Origin: Larkinella insperata
Lineage (GTDB): Bacteria > Bacteroidota > Bacteroidia > Cytophagales > Spirosomataceae
Reading direction: 5' to 3'
DNA length: 64,000 nt
NCBI RefSeq assembly: GCF_026248825.1
Contig: NZ_CP110973.1
Coordinates: forward strand, 2,561,001-2,625,000
Shown: positions 33,657 through 42,461 of the stretch, piece after piece
Layout of the letters: each line of letters starts with the position of its first letter
Numbering within the stretch: the first letter of the stretch is position 1
The notes under the pieces: generated by a model
The model's input: only the letters and a program-made list of their open reading frames with translations
What the model was told of the DNA's origin: nothing
Database searches by the model: none
Position numbers and translations under genes: made by a program

Positions 33657-36542
33657 ATGCAAAAAAAATGGCTGAGCATCTTCATTTTTGCGCTCCTTAT
33701 TGGATTCTTACTTGCCAACCGAGCGCTGGCTCAGAACAAACTTTCGCTGGCTGGTGAGTGGCAATTGCGCCTGGACCCGGACGATCTGGGCCTGCGCCAG
33801 CACTGGTGGCAGATGGATTATGCCGACCGGGTTACACTGCCCGGTTCACTTGCGGAAAACGGGAAAGGCAACGACGTGACCCTGCAAACGCCCTGGACGG
33901 GAGATATTTTCGACAGTACGTATTTTGTTTCGGATCGATACCAAAAATACCGGCAGGGCGCCATCAAAATCCCCTTCTGGCTCAAGCCCGTCAAGTATTA
34001 CACCGGTCCCGCCTGGTACAAACGGCAGATTGACGTTCCCGCCGACTGGGCCAAGAAGCAAATCACGCTAAATCTGGAACGCTGCCACTGGGAGACCACG
34101 GTGTACGTCAACGGCCAGCTCTGCGGCACGCGCAACAGCCTGGTAGCTCCCCACCAGTTCGACCTCAGCAAAGCCCTGCGGCCGGGTCGGAACACCATCG
34201 TCGTTCGGGTGGACAACCGCTATAAAATGCACATTGGCCCCAACTCCCACAGCGTGGCGGACCATACGCAGACAAACTGGAACGGCCTGGTCGGTGACCT
34301 GTCGCTGATCGCCGAATCGCCCACCTATCTCGAAAATATCCAGGTTTATCCGAAGCTGGCGACCCAAGCCGTCGACGTAATGGTAGCGCTCCGGCAGCCC
34401 CGGGGGCAGACGTTTCAGGGGAAACTGGTCTTTCAGGCAAAACCCTTGCAGAACAACGCAGCGGCTTTACCCAGCCAGGAACAGCCGGTCCGTCTCGCCA
34501 CCGAAGAATCCAGCGCCACGGCTACCTACGCCATTCCGAACCCGCAGTTGTGGGACGAGTTTACGCCCAATCGGTATCAGCTTCGGGTTCAACTGGTCAG
34601 CGACCAGGGGCAGGTGCTATCCGAAAAGACGGTGCCGTTCGGTATGCGCGAAATGGGCGTCAGCGGCTCCCGCCTGACCATTAACGGGCGACCTGTCTTT
34701 CTGCGGGGCGACGTCGATTGCGCGGCTTTTCCGTTGACGGGCTACCCGCCCACGACCGAACCCTACTGGGAAAAAATCATGAAAACGGCCAAAGCCTACG
34801 GCCTGAACCACCTGCGCTTCCACTCCTGGTGCCCACCCGAAGCGGCTTTCGACGTGGCCGATCGGCTGGGGCTGTACCTGTACGTGGAAAGTCCGCTCTG
34901 GGCAAACCAGAGCAGCGCCGTCGGGACCGGGGGCGTAATCGATGACTTCATCTACCGCGAGTCCGAGCGGATTCTGGCGACGTACGGCAACCACCCCTCG
35001 TTCTGCATGATGTCGTACGGCAACGAACCGGGCGGAGCGTTTCAATCGGATTTTCTGGGCCGTTGGGTCGAGCATTTTAAGCAGAAAGACGGTCGGCGGC
35101 TGTACACCAGCGGGGCAGGCTGGCCGATGCTGCCCGAAAACCAGTTCCACATTCATTCCGACGCCCGGATTCAGCAGTGGGGGCAGGGTGTCAAAAGCAT
35201 CATCAATGCGAAGCCTCCCCAAACCGGTTACGACTGGCGGGAGATCATTCAAAAGGCGTCCGCGCCGTACATCAGCCACGAAATTGGCCAGTGGTGCGTC
35301 TACCCGAACTTCAAGGAAATGGCCAAATACACGGGCGTGGTGAAGCCGACCAATTTTGAGATTTTCAAGGAAACGCTCGAGGAAGCGGGCATGGGCGATC
35401 AGGCCGAAGCGTTTCTCCATTCATCGGGCCGGTTGCAGACGCTTTGTTACAAAGCCGACATTGAAGCGGCCCTGCGCACGCCCGGTTTTGCGGGTTTCCA
35501 ACTGCTGGGCCTGCACGATTTTCCGGGGCAGGGCACGGCGCTAGTCGGGGCGCTGGACGTTTTCTGGGAATCGAAAGGCTACACAACGCCCGAAGAATAC
35601 CGCACGTTCTGCAACAATACGGTGTTGCTGGCCCGACTGGACAAGCTGATTTTCGAAAACAACGAGACATTCAAGGCCGATCTGGAAATGGCCCATTTCG
35701 GACCGCGGGAGTTGACGAACCAGACCGTGGTCTGGCAGGTGCTGGATGCTGCGGGGAAAGTCAAACGAAGCGGGACGCTGCAAAAGGATCGGGTTGGGAT
35801 TGACAATGGCCAAACCGTGGGCGCCATTCAAGTACCGCTGGCGGGCTTCAAAAAGCCGGAAATGCTCACGCTGAAAGTGGCCCTGAAAGGTACCGACATT
35901 ACCAATGCCTGGAATTTTTGGGTCTATCCGGCGGGCGTCAATCCCGACGCGGCCAAAGGCAAGGTGATTATGACGCAATCCCTGACACCTGACGTGGTGA
36001 ACCAGTTGCAGAACGGCGCGAACGTGCTGTTGCTGCCCTACGGCCACGTCCGGAAGGGCAAGGGGGCCGAAGTGGAAATTGGGTTTTCGAGCGTGTTCTG
36101 GAATACGTCCTGGACGAAAGGTCAGGCTCCGCACACGCTGGGACTGCTCTGCGATCCGGCGCACCCGCTGTTTGCCACCTTCCCGACCGAAGCCAGCAGC
36201 AATTATCAGTGGCAGGACTTGGTCAGCCATTCCCAGACCATTCTGCTCACCGATTTCCCGAAAACACTCCGGCCCCTAATTCAGCCGATTGATACCTGGT
36301 TTGAAAACCGTCGGTTATCCTTGGCTTTTGAAGGACGCGTCGGCAAAGGGAATCTGCTGGTTTGCAGCATCGATCTGGACAACGATCTGGCCCACCGGCC
36401 CGGAGCCCGCCAACTGAAACAGAGCATCCTGAACTACATGAACAGTAGCCGGTTCAAGCCGAGTCACAAGCTGTCGGTGGAGCAGATCAAACCGTTATTT
36501 CAACAGGAAACCTCACTGGTTATCCCAACCAAAAAAGACTAA
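33657..36542 (+). CDS. Glycoside hydrolase family 2-type protein
   Basis: A 961-residue exported enzyme: signal peptide (ends ~RALAQ, residue 25), GH2 sugar-binding jelly-roll (~28-220, with AWYKRQIDVPADW and ERCHWETTVYVNG), immunoglobulin-like domain (~230-330), and a TIM barrel (~335-640). The acid/base glutamate is E457 in SYGNEPGG and the nucleophile candidate is E542 in ISHEIGQW, so the catalytic pair is intact. The last ~300 residues form an extra domain not needed for catalysis. Substrate could be a beta-galactoside, -mannoside or -uronide; the sequence does not decide. It is co-transcribed with the DUF5107-TPR gene (22 bases apart). Confidence 0.92.
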   Translation: MQKKWLSIFIFALLIGFLLANRALAQNKLSLAGEWQLRLDPDDLGLRQHWWQMDYADRVTLPGSLAENGKGNDVTLQTPWTGDIFDSTYFVSDRYQKYRQGAIKIPFWLKPVKYYTGPAWYKRQIDVPADWAKKQITLNLERCHWETTVYVNGQLCGTRNSLVAPHQFDLSKALRPGRNTIVVRVDNRYKMHIGPNSHSVADHTQTNWNGLVGDLSLIAESPTYLENIQVYPKLATQAVDVMVALRQPRGQTFQGKLVFQAKPLQNNAAALPSQEQPVRLATEESSATATYAIPNPQLWDEFTPNRYQLRVQLVSDQGQVLSEKTVPFGMREMGVSGSRLTINGRPVFLRGDVDCAAFPLTGYPPTTEPYWEKIMKTAKAYGLNHLRFHSWCPPEAAFDVADRLGLYLYVESPLWANQSSAVGTGGVIDDFIYRESERILATYGNHPSFCMMSYGNEPGGAFQSDFLGRWVEHFKQKDGRRLYTSGAGWPMLPENQFHIHSDARIQQWGQGVKSIINAKPPQTGYDWREIIQKASAPYISHEIGQWCVYPNFKEMAKYTGVVKPTNFEIFKETLEEAGMGDQAEAFLHSSGRLQTLCYKADIEAALRTPGFAGFQLLGLHDFPGQGTALVGALDVFWESKGYTTPEEYRTFCNNTVLLARLDKLIFENNETFKADLEMAHFGPRELTNQTVVWQVLDAAGKVKRSGTLQKDRVGIDNGQTVGAIQVPLAGFKKPEMLTLKVALKGTDITNAWNFWVYPAGVNPDAAKGKVIMTQSLTPDVVNQLQNGANVLLLPYGHVRKGKGAEVEIGFSSVFWNTSWTKGQAPHTLGLLCDPAHPLFATFPTEASSNYQWQDLVSHSQTILLTDFPKTLRPLIQPIDTWFENRRLSLAFEGRVGKGNLLVCSIDLDNDLAHRPGARQLKQSILNYMNSSRFKPSHKLSVEQIKPLFQQETSLVIPTKKD

Positions 36543-36564
36543 GACACTTGACCCATCATTAGTT

Positions 36565-39500
36565 ATGGCCTTGCAGGAAATTAACGTGTGGGAAGAATCG
36601 GTTACTATTCCCACCTACGGAGTCGGAGTTCCCGAAAAAAATCCGATGTTTCTCGAAAAACGGGTCTACCAGGGTAGCTCGGGCGTGGTGTATCCGAACG
36701 CTGTCATTGAGAAGATCGACGACCACAAGGAGGACCGGGCATATCAGGCGGTTTTCCTCGAAAATCAGTACCTGAAAATCATGGTTATGCCCCAGTTGGG
36801 CGGCCGGATTCAGATGGCGTTCGACAAGGTCAAAAATCGTCATTTTATCTATTATAATCAGGTCATCAAACCGGCGCTCGTGGGACTGACGGGGCCGTGG
36901 ATTTCGGGCGGAATTGAGTTCAACTGGCCGCAGCACCACCGCCCCAGCACGTTCGAGCCGGTGGACTACACCACCGAGTCGCACCCCGACGGTTCCAAGA
37001 CGGTGTGGGTCAGCGAAGTGGAGCGGATGTTCCAGACGAAGGGCATGGCGGGTTTCCGGCTGTACCCCGACAAGGCGTACCTGGAGATTCAGGGCGTACT
37101 TTACAACCGGACCCAGATGCCGCAGACATTTCTGTGGTGGGCCAACCCCGCCGTGAAGGTTAACGACCAGTATCAGTCCGTTTTTCCGCCGGATGTGTAC
37201 GCCGTCTACGATCACGGAAAGCGGGACGTGTCCTCCTTCCCGATTGCCAAAGGCACCTACTACAAAGTGGATTATTCGCCCGGCACCGATATTTCCCGCT
37301 ACGCTACCATTCCCGTGCCGACCTCCTACATGGCCGTGGCGTCGAAGTACGATTTCATGGGCGGTTACGAACACGACAGCCGGGGTGGTTTGCTGCACGT
37401 GGCCGATCACCATCTGTCGCCGGGCAAAAAGCAGTGGACCTGGGGCAACGGCGAATTTGGCTACGCCTGGGACCGCAACCTGACCGACGAAGACGGGCCG
37501 TACATTGAACTGATGACGGGCGTGTTTACCGATAATCAGCCGGATTTTTCGTGGATCATGCCCAATGAAGAACGGCAGTTTACGCAGTATTTCATGCCGT
37601 ACAGCGAGATCGGGCTTGTGAAAAATGCCACCAAAGAAGCCGCCGTCAACCTGGAATGGGCTCCGGAGACCGTTCAGCTTTGGGTGTACGCCACCGCCGT
37701 GTACGCCGGGGCCACCGTCCGGCTGGCCCAACAGGAAGAAGTCGTTTTTGCGCAAACCGTTGATCTTTCGCCGGAACAACCGTTCCACCACGAAATCCGG
37801 CAATTCTTCGAAAACTCAACCCATTTGCGACTAAGCGTCGTGACGGCCGACGGCGTCGAACTGGTTGCTTACCAGCCGGATGCGGTGATCGAGCAGGCCA
37901 TTCCGGAACCGGCCCTGGCGGCCAACGATCCGGCTGAGGTGGAAAACAACGAGCAGTTGTATTTGACGGGGCTACACATTGAGCAATACCGCCACGCGAC
38001 CTACGTGGCCACCGATTACTACCGGGAAGCCCTCCGGCGCGATCCCGGCGACGTGCGCTGCAACAACGCGATGGGGCTGTGGCTGCTCCGACGCGGGCAG
38101 ATCGCCGGAGCCGAGCCGTATTTCCGGCGCGCCATTCAGACGCTGACGCAGCGTAACCCCAACCCGTACGACGGCGAACCGTATTACAATCTCGGGCTTT
38201 GTCTGCAACTGCTGGGCCGCTACGACGAAGCGTACGATGCCTTTTACAAGGCCACCTGGAATGCGGCCTGGCAGGACACCAGTTTCCTCGAACTGGCCCG
38301 GATTGCCACCCGCCGGAAAACGGACGCCCAGGCGCTGAAGCTGGTGGAACAGTCGCTGATTCGCAACTGGCACGGGCATTCGGCGCGGCATCTGAAAGTG
38401 GCCCTGCTGCGCAAAACTGGTCGGACGGAAGAAGCCCGGCGGCTCATCGACGACACGCTGGCTATTGATCGGTTTCATTTTGGTTGCCTGTTCGAAAAAG
38501 CACTCCTGGAGCAGCCGGATGACCCGTCGAAAGCCGCCCAAACGCGCCGGGAGATGAATACGCTGATGCGGCATTACGTCCATAATTATCTGGCCTACGC
38601 GCTGGATTACAGCCGCGCCGGACTGTACGACGAAGCCATTGCCCTGCTGTCGGAATTGCAGTCGTCCGGTCAACCGGTTTACCCGATGGTGTACTATTTC
38701 TTGGCTTATTTTCACCACCAGCTGGGCCAGGCCGAAAAGGTAGGAGAATACCTGGAAAAAGCGACGACCGCCAGCCCGAACTTCGTATTTCCCAACCGGC
38801 TGGAAGAGCTCATCGTATTGCAGTGGGCGACTTTGCAAACGGTTCAGGATCAATCGGTCAATCACGCCAACACCTGGTATTTTCTGGGTAACTTCTGGTA
38901 CGCCAACCGCCAGTACGATGAAGCGATTGATGCCTGGGAGCGTTCGGTCGAGTTGAACGATGCTTTCCCGACGGTGCTCCGGAATCTGTCGCTGGCCTAC
39001 TACAACAAACGGCACGAGTCCGAGCAGGCGCGGACGGCCATGGAGCGGGCGTTTGCGCTGGACCCCACGGATGCGCGGGTGCTGATGGAACTGGATCAGT
39101 TGTATAAAAAGCTGAACCACCCGCCCGCCGAGCGCCTGACTCTGTTGGAAAAACACCTCTCCGCAACGGAGCAGCGCGACGATCTGTACCTGGAGCGGAT
39201 CACACTCTACAACCAGCTGGGCGACTACCTCAAAGCCCGCCAACTGATGGCGGTCCGGCAGTTTCACCCCTGGGAGGGGGGCGAAGGCAAGGTGGTGGGC
39301 CAGTACCTGATCAGTCACCTCGAACTGGCCAAACAGGCGCTGCAAAACGCCGATTACGCCAAAGCGCTCGCCCTGCTGGAAGCCGCCGAAAGCTATCCCC
39401 CCAATCTGGGTGAAGGCAAGTTGTACGGCGTGCATGAACCCGACATTTTCTATCTGAAAGGACTGGCCTACGAAGGACTGGGTGATCCTGACACCGCGCG

Positions 39501-39930
39501 GGCCTATTTTGAACGGGCGTCGGTAGGGCTGGAAGCGCCGGTACAGGCCATCTTTTACAACGACCAGCAGCCGGACAAACTGTTTTATCAGGGACTGGCC
39601 CGCAAAAAACTGGGTCAGCACGAACGGGCGGAATTGCTCTTCAACCGGTTAGTTGAGTACGGCCAGAAGCACCGCGACGACGCGATCAAGATCGACTATT
39701 TTGCCGTTTCGCTGCCCGACCTGCTGGTCTTCGACGCCGACCTGAACGAGCGCAACCGCATCCACTGCGATTACCTGATGGGGCTGGGCTACCTGGGGCT
39801 GGGCAACGGACACACGCAGCAGGCCATCGAGTGTTTTGATCAGGTGCTGGCGCTGGATGTGAACCACCAGGGCGCTGCGCTGCATAAGAAAATGGTCCAT
39901 TTTCTGGCCCTTCCCGAAGTGGCGGATTAA
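36565..39930 (+). CDS. DUF5107 and tetratricopeptide-repeat protein
   Basis: A 1121-residue protein without a signal peptide. The first ~410 residues form a DUF5107 domain of galactose-mutarotase-like fold (MVMPQLGGRIQMAFDK, GPWISGGIEFNWPQHHRPST, WWANPAV). The remainder is about a dozen TPR units (e.g. EPYYNLGLCLQLLGRYDEAY, NTWYFLGNFWYANRQYDEAI), giving a long protein-binding solenoid. Such proteins recur in Bacteroidota and Firmicutes sugar loci; the role is unproven. The N-terminal part probably binds a sugar. Its stop shares bases with the stop of the facing AraC gene. Confidence 0.92.
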   Translation: MALQEINVWEESVTIPTYGVGVPEKNPMFLEKRVYQGSSGVVYPNAVIEKIDDHKEDRAYQAVFLENQYLKIMVMPQLGGRIQMAFDKVKNRHFIYYNQVIKPALVGLTGPWISGGIEFNWPQHHRPSTFEPVDYTTESHPDGSKTVWVSEVERMFQTKGMAGFRLYPDKAYLEIQGVLYNRTQMPQTFLWWANPAVKVNDQYQSVFPPDVYAVYDHGKRDVSSFPIAKGTYYKVDYSPGTDISRYATIPVPTSYMAVASKYDFMGGYEHDSRGGLLHVADHHLSPGKKQWTWGNGEFGYAWDRNLTDEDGPYIELMTGVFTDNQPDFSWIMPNEERQFTQYFMPYSEIGLVKNATKEAAVNLEWAPETVQLWVYATAVYAGATVRLAQQEEVVFAQTVDLSPEQPFHHEIRQFFENSTHLRLSVVTADGVELVAYQPDAVIEQAIPEPALAANDPAEVENNEQLYLTGLHIEQYRHATYVATDYYREALRRDPGDVRCNNAMGLWLLRRGQIAGAEPYFRRAIQTLTQRNPNPYDGEPYYNLGLCLQLLGRYDEAYDAFYKATWNAAWQDTSFLELARIATRRKTDAQALKLVEQSLIRNWHGHSARHLKVALLRKTGRTEEARRLIDDTLAIDRFHFGCLFEKALLEQPDDPSKAAQTRREMNTLMRHYVHNYLAYALDYSRAGLYDEAIALLSELQSSGQPVYPMVYYFLAYFHHQLGQAEKVGEYLEKATTASPNFVFPNRLEELIVLQWATLQTVQDQSVNHANTWYFLGNFWYANRQYDEAIDAWERSVELNDAFPTVLRNLSLAYYNKRHESEQARTAMERAFALDPTDARVLMELDQLYKKLNHPPAERLTLLEKHLSATEQRDDLYLERITLYNQLGDYLKARQLMAVRQFHPWEGGEGKVVGQYLISHLELAKQALQNADYAKALALLEAAESYPPNLGEGKLYGVHEPDIFYLKGLAYEGLGDPDTARAYFERASVGLEAPVQAIFYNDQQPDKLFYQGLARKKLGQHERAELLFNRLVEYGQKHRDDAIKIDYFAVSLPDLLVFDADLNERNRIHCDYLMGLGYLGLGNGHTQQAIECFDQVLALDVNHQGAALHKKMVHFLALPEVAD

Positions 39931-40838
39931 GCTTTCCGGCGTTGCCGGAAGTCGCGGGGGGAGACGCCCATAACGTGCGAAAATACCCGGCTGAAATGGT
40001 AGGGGTCGCTGTAGCCAATCTGGTAAGCCACTTCCTTGATGCGGTAGCGGGTGTTTTCGAGCAGGCGGCAGGCTTCCTGAATCTTTAGAAAAGTAAAAAA
40101 GTTGATGGGAGCGCTTTGAACCTTAGTCCGGAAAACCGCCGAGTAATGCGAAGCCGACATACCCGCCACCTGCGCCAGTTCTTCCAGACTCAGCGACTTG
40201 CTCAGGTTTTCCTTCATAAACGTGATGGTTCGGCTGATGGGGTCACTCTCCGGTTGGGTCAGGGGGTTGGGGTTGTAAACGGCATTGTTGAATGTCGCCA
40301 GAAAGCGCGATAAACTGCTGTTGGCGTAGATGACATTGTCCAGATTGAACGACATCTCCACATGCGCCAGAATATCGTCAAACAATTGAAAACGCTCAGG
40401 CTGGGGAGAAACCGTAACCGGAGAGAAATCGTGTCCCGGACCATCGTGCCCCGGACTATCGTGTCCCGGCCTTAAAAAGTCCAGAAAGTGATGCGAACGC
40501 GAACCCGTAAAATGGAGCCAGTAAATCGTCCAGGGATTCTGGGCGTCGGTGCCGTACCGGTGGGCCTGATCGGCGGGCAGAATAAACATCTGGTTCGGCT
40601 TGACGCTGTAGCGCTGGTCGTTGAGAAAATACCATCCTTCGCCCTGAATGCAGTAGATCAGAATGTGCTGAGGGCTGCCTTTTCGGCGTTCCCGGTCGTG
40701 AAAAGCCGCTTTCGGATAATAACCAATATCGGTGATGTATAACGACTCACAAAGAGGATGAACGGCAATTTGCTTTTTCAGTTCCCCCGGAAGTGCGTAA
40801 CTGCGTTGTCCGGCAAAGCCTTCTTTCTTTTTGAGCAT
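39927..40838 (-). CDS. AraC-family transcriptional regulator with cupin sensor domain
   Basis: A 303-residue regulator: N-terminal cupin-like ligand domain (~20-125; GEGWYFLNDQRYSVKPNQMFILPADQAHRYG), a linker, and a C-terminal double helix-turn-helix (~205-300; LSLEELAQVAGMSASHYSAVF and IKEVAYQIGYSDPYHFSRVF). The linker contains three PGHD units encoded by a 15-base tandem repeat. It lies between the GH2/DUF5107 operon and the divergent MFS gene. Its likely targets are both, since a 12-mer is shared by their upstream regions. The inducer is probably a sugar handled by these genes. Confidence 0.94.
   Translation of the reverse strand: MLKKKEGFAGQRSYALPGELKKQIAVHPLCESLYITDIGYYPKAAFHDRERRKGSPQHILIYCIQGEGWYFLNDQRYSVKPNQMFILPADQAHRYGTDAQNPWTIYWLHFTGSRSHHFLDFLRPGHDSPGHDGPGHDFSPVTVSPQPERFQLFDDILAHVEMSFNLDNVIYANSSLSRFLATFNNAVYNPNPLTQPESDPISRTITFMKENLSKSLSLEELAQVAGMSASHYSAVFRTKVQSAPINFFTFLKIQEACRLLENTRYRIKEVAYQIGYSDPYHFSRVFSHVMGVSPRDFRQRRKA
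40426..40470 (-). repeat. 15-base tandem repeat, three copies, inside the AraC linker
   Basis: Three adjacent 15-base units (40426-40440, 40441-40455, 40456-40470) share the core ATCGTGNCCCGG with a few changes and encode PGHDS, PGHDG and PGHDF in frame. Copy-number change would alter linker length by five residues without breaking the frame. Confidence 0.85.
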
Positions 40839-40952
40839 ATCATAGTATTATCTAGGTACGGGGTAGGTAGTCACTTGTAAAAATACGTGAACCATCCCAT
40901 TTTATTTCAATTTGTTTTGCAGCCCTGGTTTTTAATTCCTACCCTAATCATC

Positions 40953-42293
40953 ATGACCAAAAGCGGACTTAATACAAATTACATATTCGGTATTGCCTTT
41001 ATTTCGGCCCTGGGCGGTTACCTGTTCGGCTTCGATTTCGCTGTCATCTCGGGAGCATTGCCTTTTCTGCGCACCAACTTTGGCCTGACCGCCTGGTGGG
41101 AAGGTTTCCTGACCGGTTCGCTGGCGCTGGGTTGCATGGTGGGCTGCCTGTTGGCGGGTAACCTGGCCGACCGGTACGGCCGGAAGCCGGGGTTAACGAT
41201 CGCGGCCCTGATCTTTGCGCTTTCTTCGCTCGGTATGGCCTTTTCCGGAACGCTATCGGTCTTCATTGCCATGCGGTTTGTTGCTGGCATTGGCGTCGGC
41301 ATGGCGTCAACGCTGAGTCCCTTGTACATCGCCGAAATCTCGCCCGCCGAAGTCCGGGGGCGCAACGTGTCGATTAACCAGTTGACAATCGTTATCGGGA
41401 TTCTGGTCACAAATTTGGTCAACTACAGCCTGGCCGACAGCGGCCCCGACGCCTGGCGCTGGATGTTCGGGCTGGGCGCGGTGCCCTCACTTGGCTTTCT
41501 GGTGGGCGTGTTCTGGCTTCCGGAAAGTCCCCGCTGGCTGGTGCAGACGGGCCGCGTGGGCGAGGGCGAAACCATTCTGCGCCGGATTGGTGGCGAAGCG
41601 TTTGTCCAGCAGACCGTTACGGCCATCAACCGGACTAAAGAAACTTCGGACAAAGCCTCGTACGCGATGCTGTGGGAAAAGAGCGTCCGCCCGGCGGTTT
41701 TTGTGGGCATGGGGCTGGCGGTGCTGCAACAGTTGTGCGGCATCAACGTGGTCTTCAATTACACCTCAACGATTTTTGAAACTGTCGGGGCCAACCTGGA
41801 CCGTCAACTTTTTGAAACCGTTGCGATTGGTATTGTCAACCTGGTGTTTACGCTGGTGGCGATGTGGCAGGTGGATAAACTGGGCCGCAAACCGCTGATG
41901 CTCATCGGCACGCTCGGCCTGGCGGTGCTGTACGTCGTGATTGCGACGCTGCTGAAAACCGGCGCGTCGTCGGGGTTGCTGTCGGTGTTTGTGCTGCTGG
42001 CCATCAGTGTCTATGCTACGTCGCTGGCGCCCATTACCTGGGTGCTGATCTCCGAAATTTTCCCGAACCGCGTTCGGGGGCTGGCGTTGTCCGTGGCGGT
42101 ATTGGCGCTGTGGGGCTCCTACTTCGTGCTGGTCTTCACATTTCCGATTCTTGCCGAGTGGCTGGGCACCTACGGCCCGTTCTGGCTCTACGCCCTGATC
42201 TGCCTGCTGGGCTTCTGGTTTGTCCGGAACAAGGTTCAGGAAACGAAAGGAAGAACGCTGGAAGAATTAGAGGGGACATTTGTCGGCCACTGA
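40953..42293 (+). CDS. MFS sugar porter (sugar/H+ symporter family)
   Basis: A 446-residue, 12-helix inner-membrane transporter. Sugar-porter signatures are clear: GGYLFGFDFAVISGAL in helix 1, ADRYGRKPG and VDKLGRKPLM in the loops after helices 2 and 8, PESPRWLV before the central loop, and QQLCGINVVFNYTSTIF in helix 7 for sugar binding. I chose ATG 40953; an in-frame GTG at 40887 would add 22 non-conserved residues. It is divergent from the AraC gene and precedes the third SusC/SusD pair, so it probably imports the monosaccharide they liberate. Closest in style to xylose/arabinose/glucose symporters. Confidence 0.94.
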   Translation: MTKSGLNTNYIFGIAFISALGGYLFGFDFAVISGALPFLRTNFGLTAWWEGFLTGSLALGCMVGCLLAGNLADRYGRKPGLTIAALIFALSSLGMAFSGTLSVFIAMRFVAGIGVGMASTLSPLYIAEISPAEVRGRNVSINQLTIVIGILVTNLVNYSLADSGPDAWRWMFGLGAVPSLGFLVGVFWLPESPRWLVQTGRVGEGETILRRIGGEAFVQQTVTAINRTKETSDKASYAMLWEKSVRPAVFVGMGLAVLQQLCGINVVFNYTSTIFETVGANLDRQLFETVAIGIVNLVFTLVAMWQVDKLGRKPLMLIGTLGLAVLYVVIATLLKTGASSGLLSVFVLLAISVYATSLAPITWVLISEIFPNRVRGLALSVAVLALWGSYFVLVFTFPILAEWLGTYGPFWLYALICLLGFWFVRNKVQETKGRTLEELEGTFVGH

Positions 42294-42301
42294 ACCGTAA
42301 G

Positions 42302-42361
42302 ATTGTCCATCTTAATCAAAATTACTTCCATTGCTTTACCAAAAACTGCTCCTAATCTTTG
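42302..42361 (+). promoter_or_regulatory. Promoter of the third SusC gene with ATTGTCCATCTT site
   Basis: TTG (42331-42333), 19 bases, then TAATCTTTG (42353-42361), a Bacteroidota-type promoter with one extra base in the -7 spacer. The 12-mer ATTGTCCATCTT at 42302-42313 lies just upstream of the -33 element, the usual place for an AraC activator site. Confidence 0.5.
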
Positions 42362-42461
42362 TGTTTTTGGAATTAAGCAAATAATGATTTGGATTTTACC
42401 ACGCCAACTAGCTATTTTAATTTCTGATCTCTAACTCTTAACTAAACCCTAAGCCCTTTTT

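Noticed and set aside
37972..39621. A 549-codon minus-strand frame over the TPR region
   Set aside because: It is the shadow of clear TPR repeats on the plus strand; composition is unlike a normal protein.
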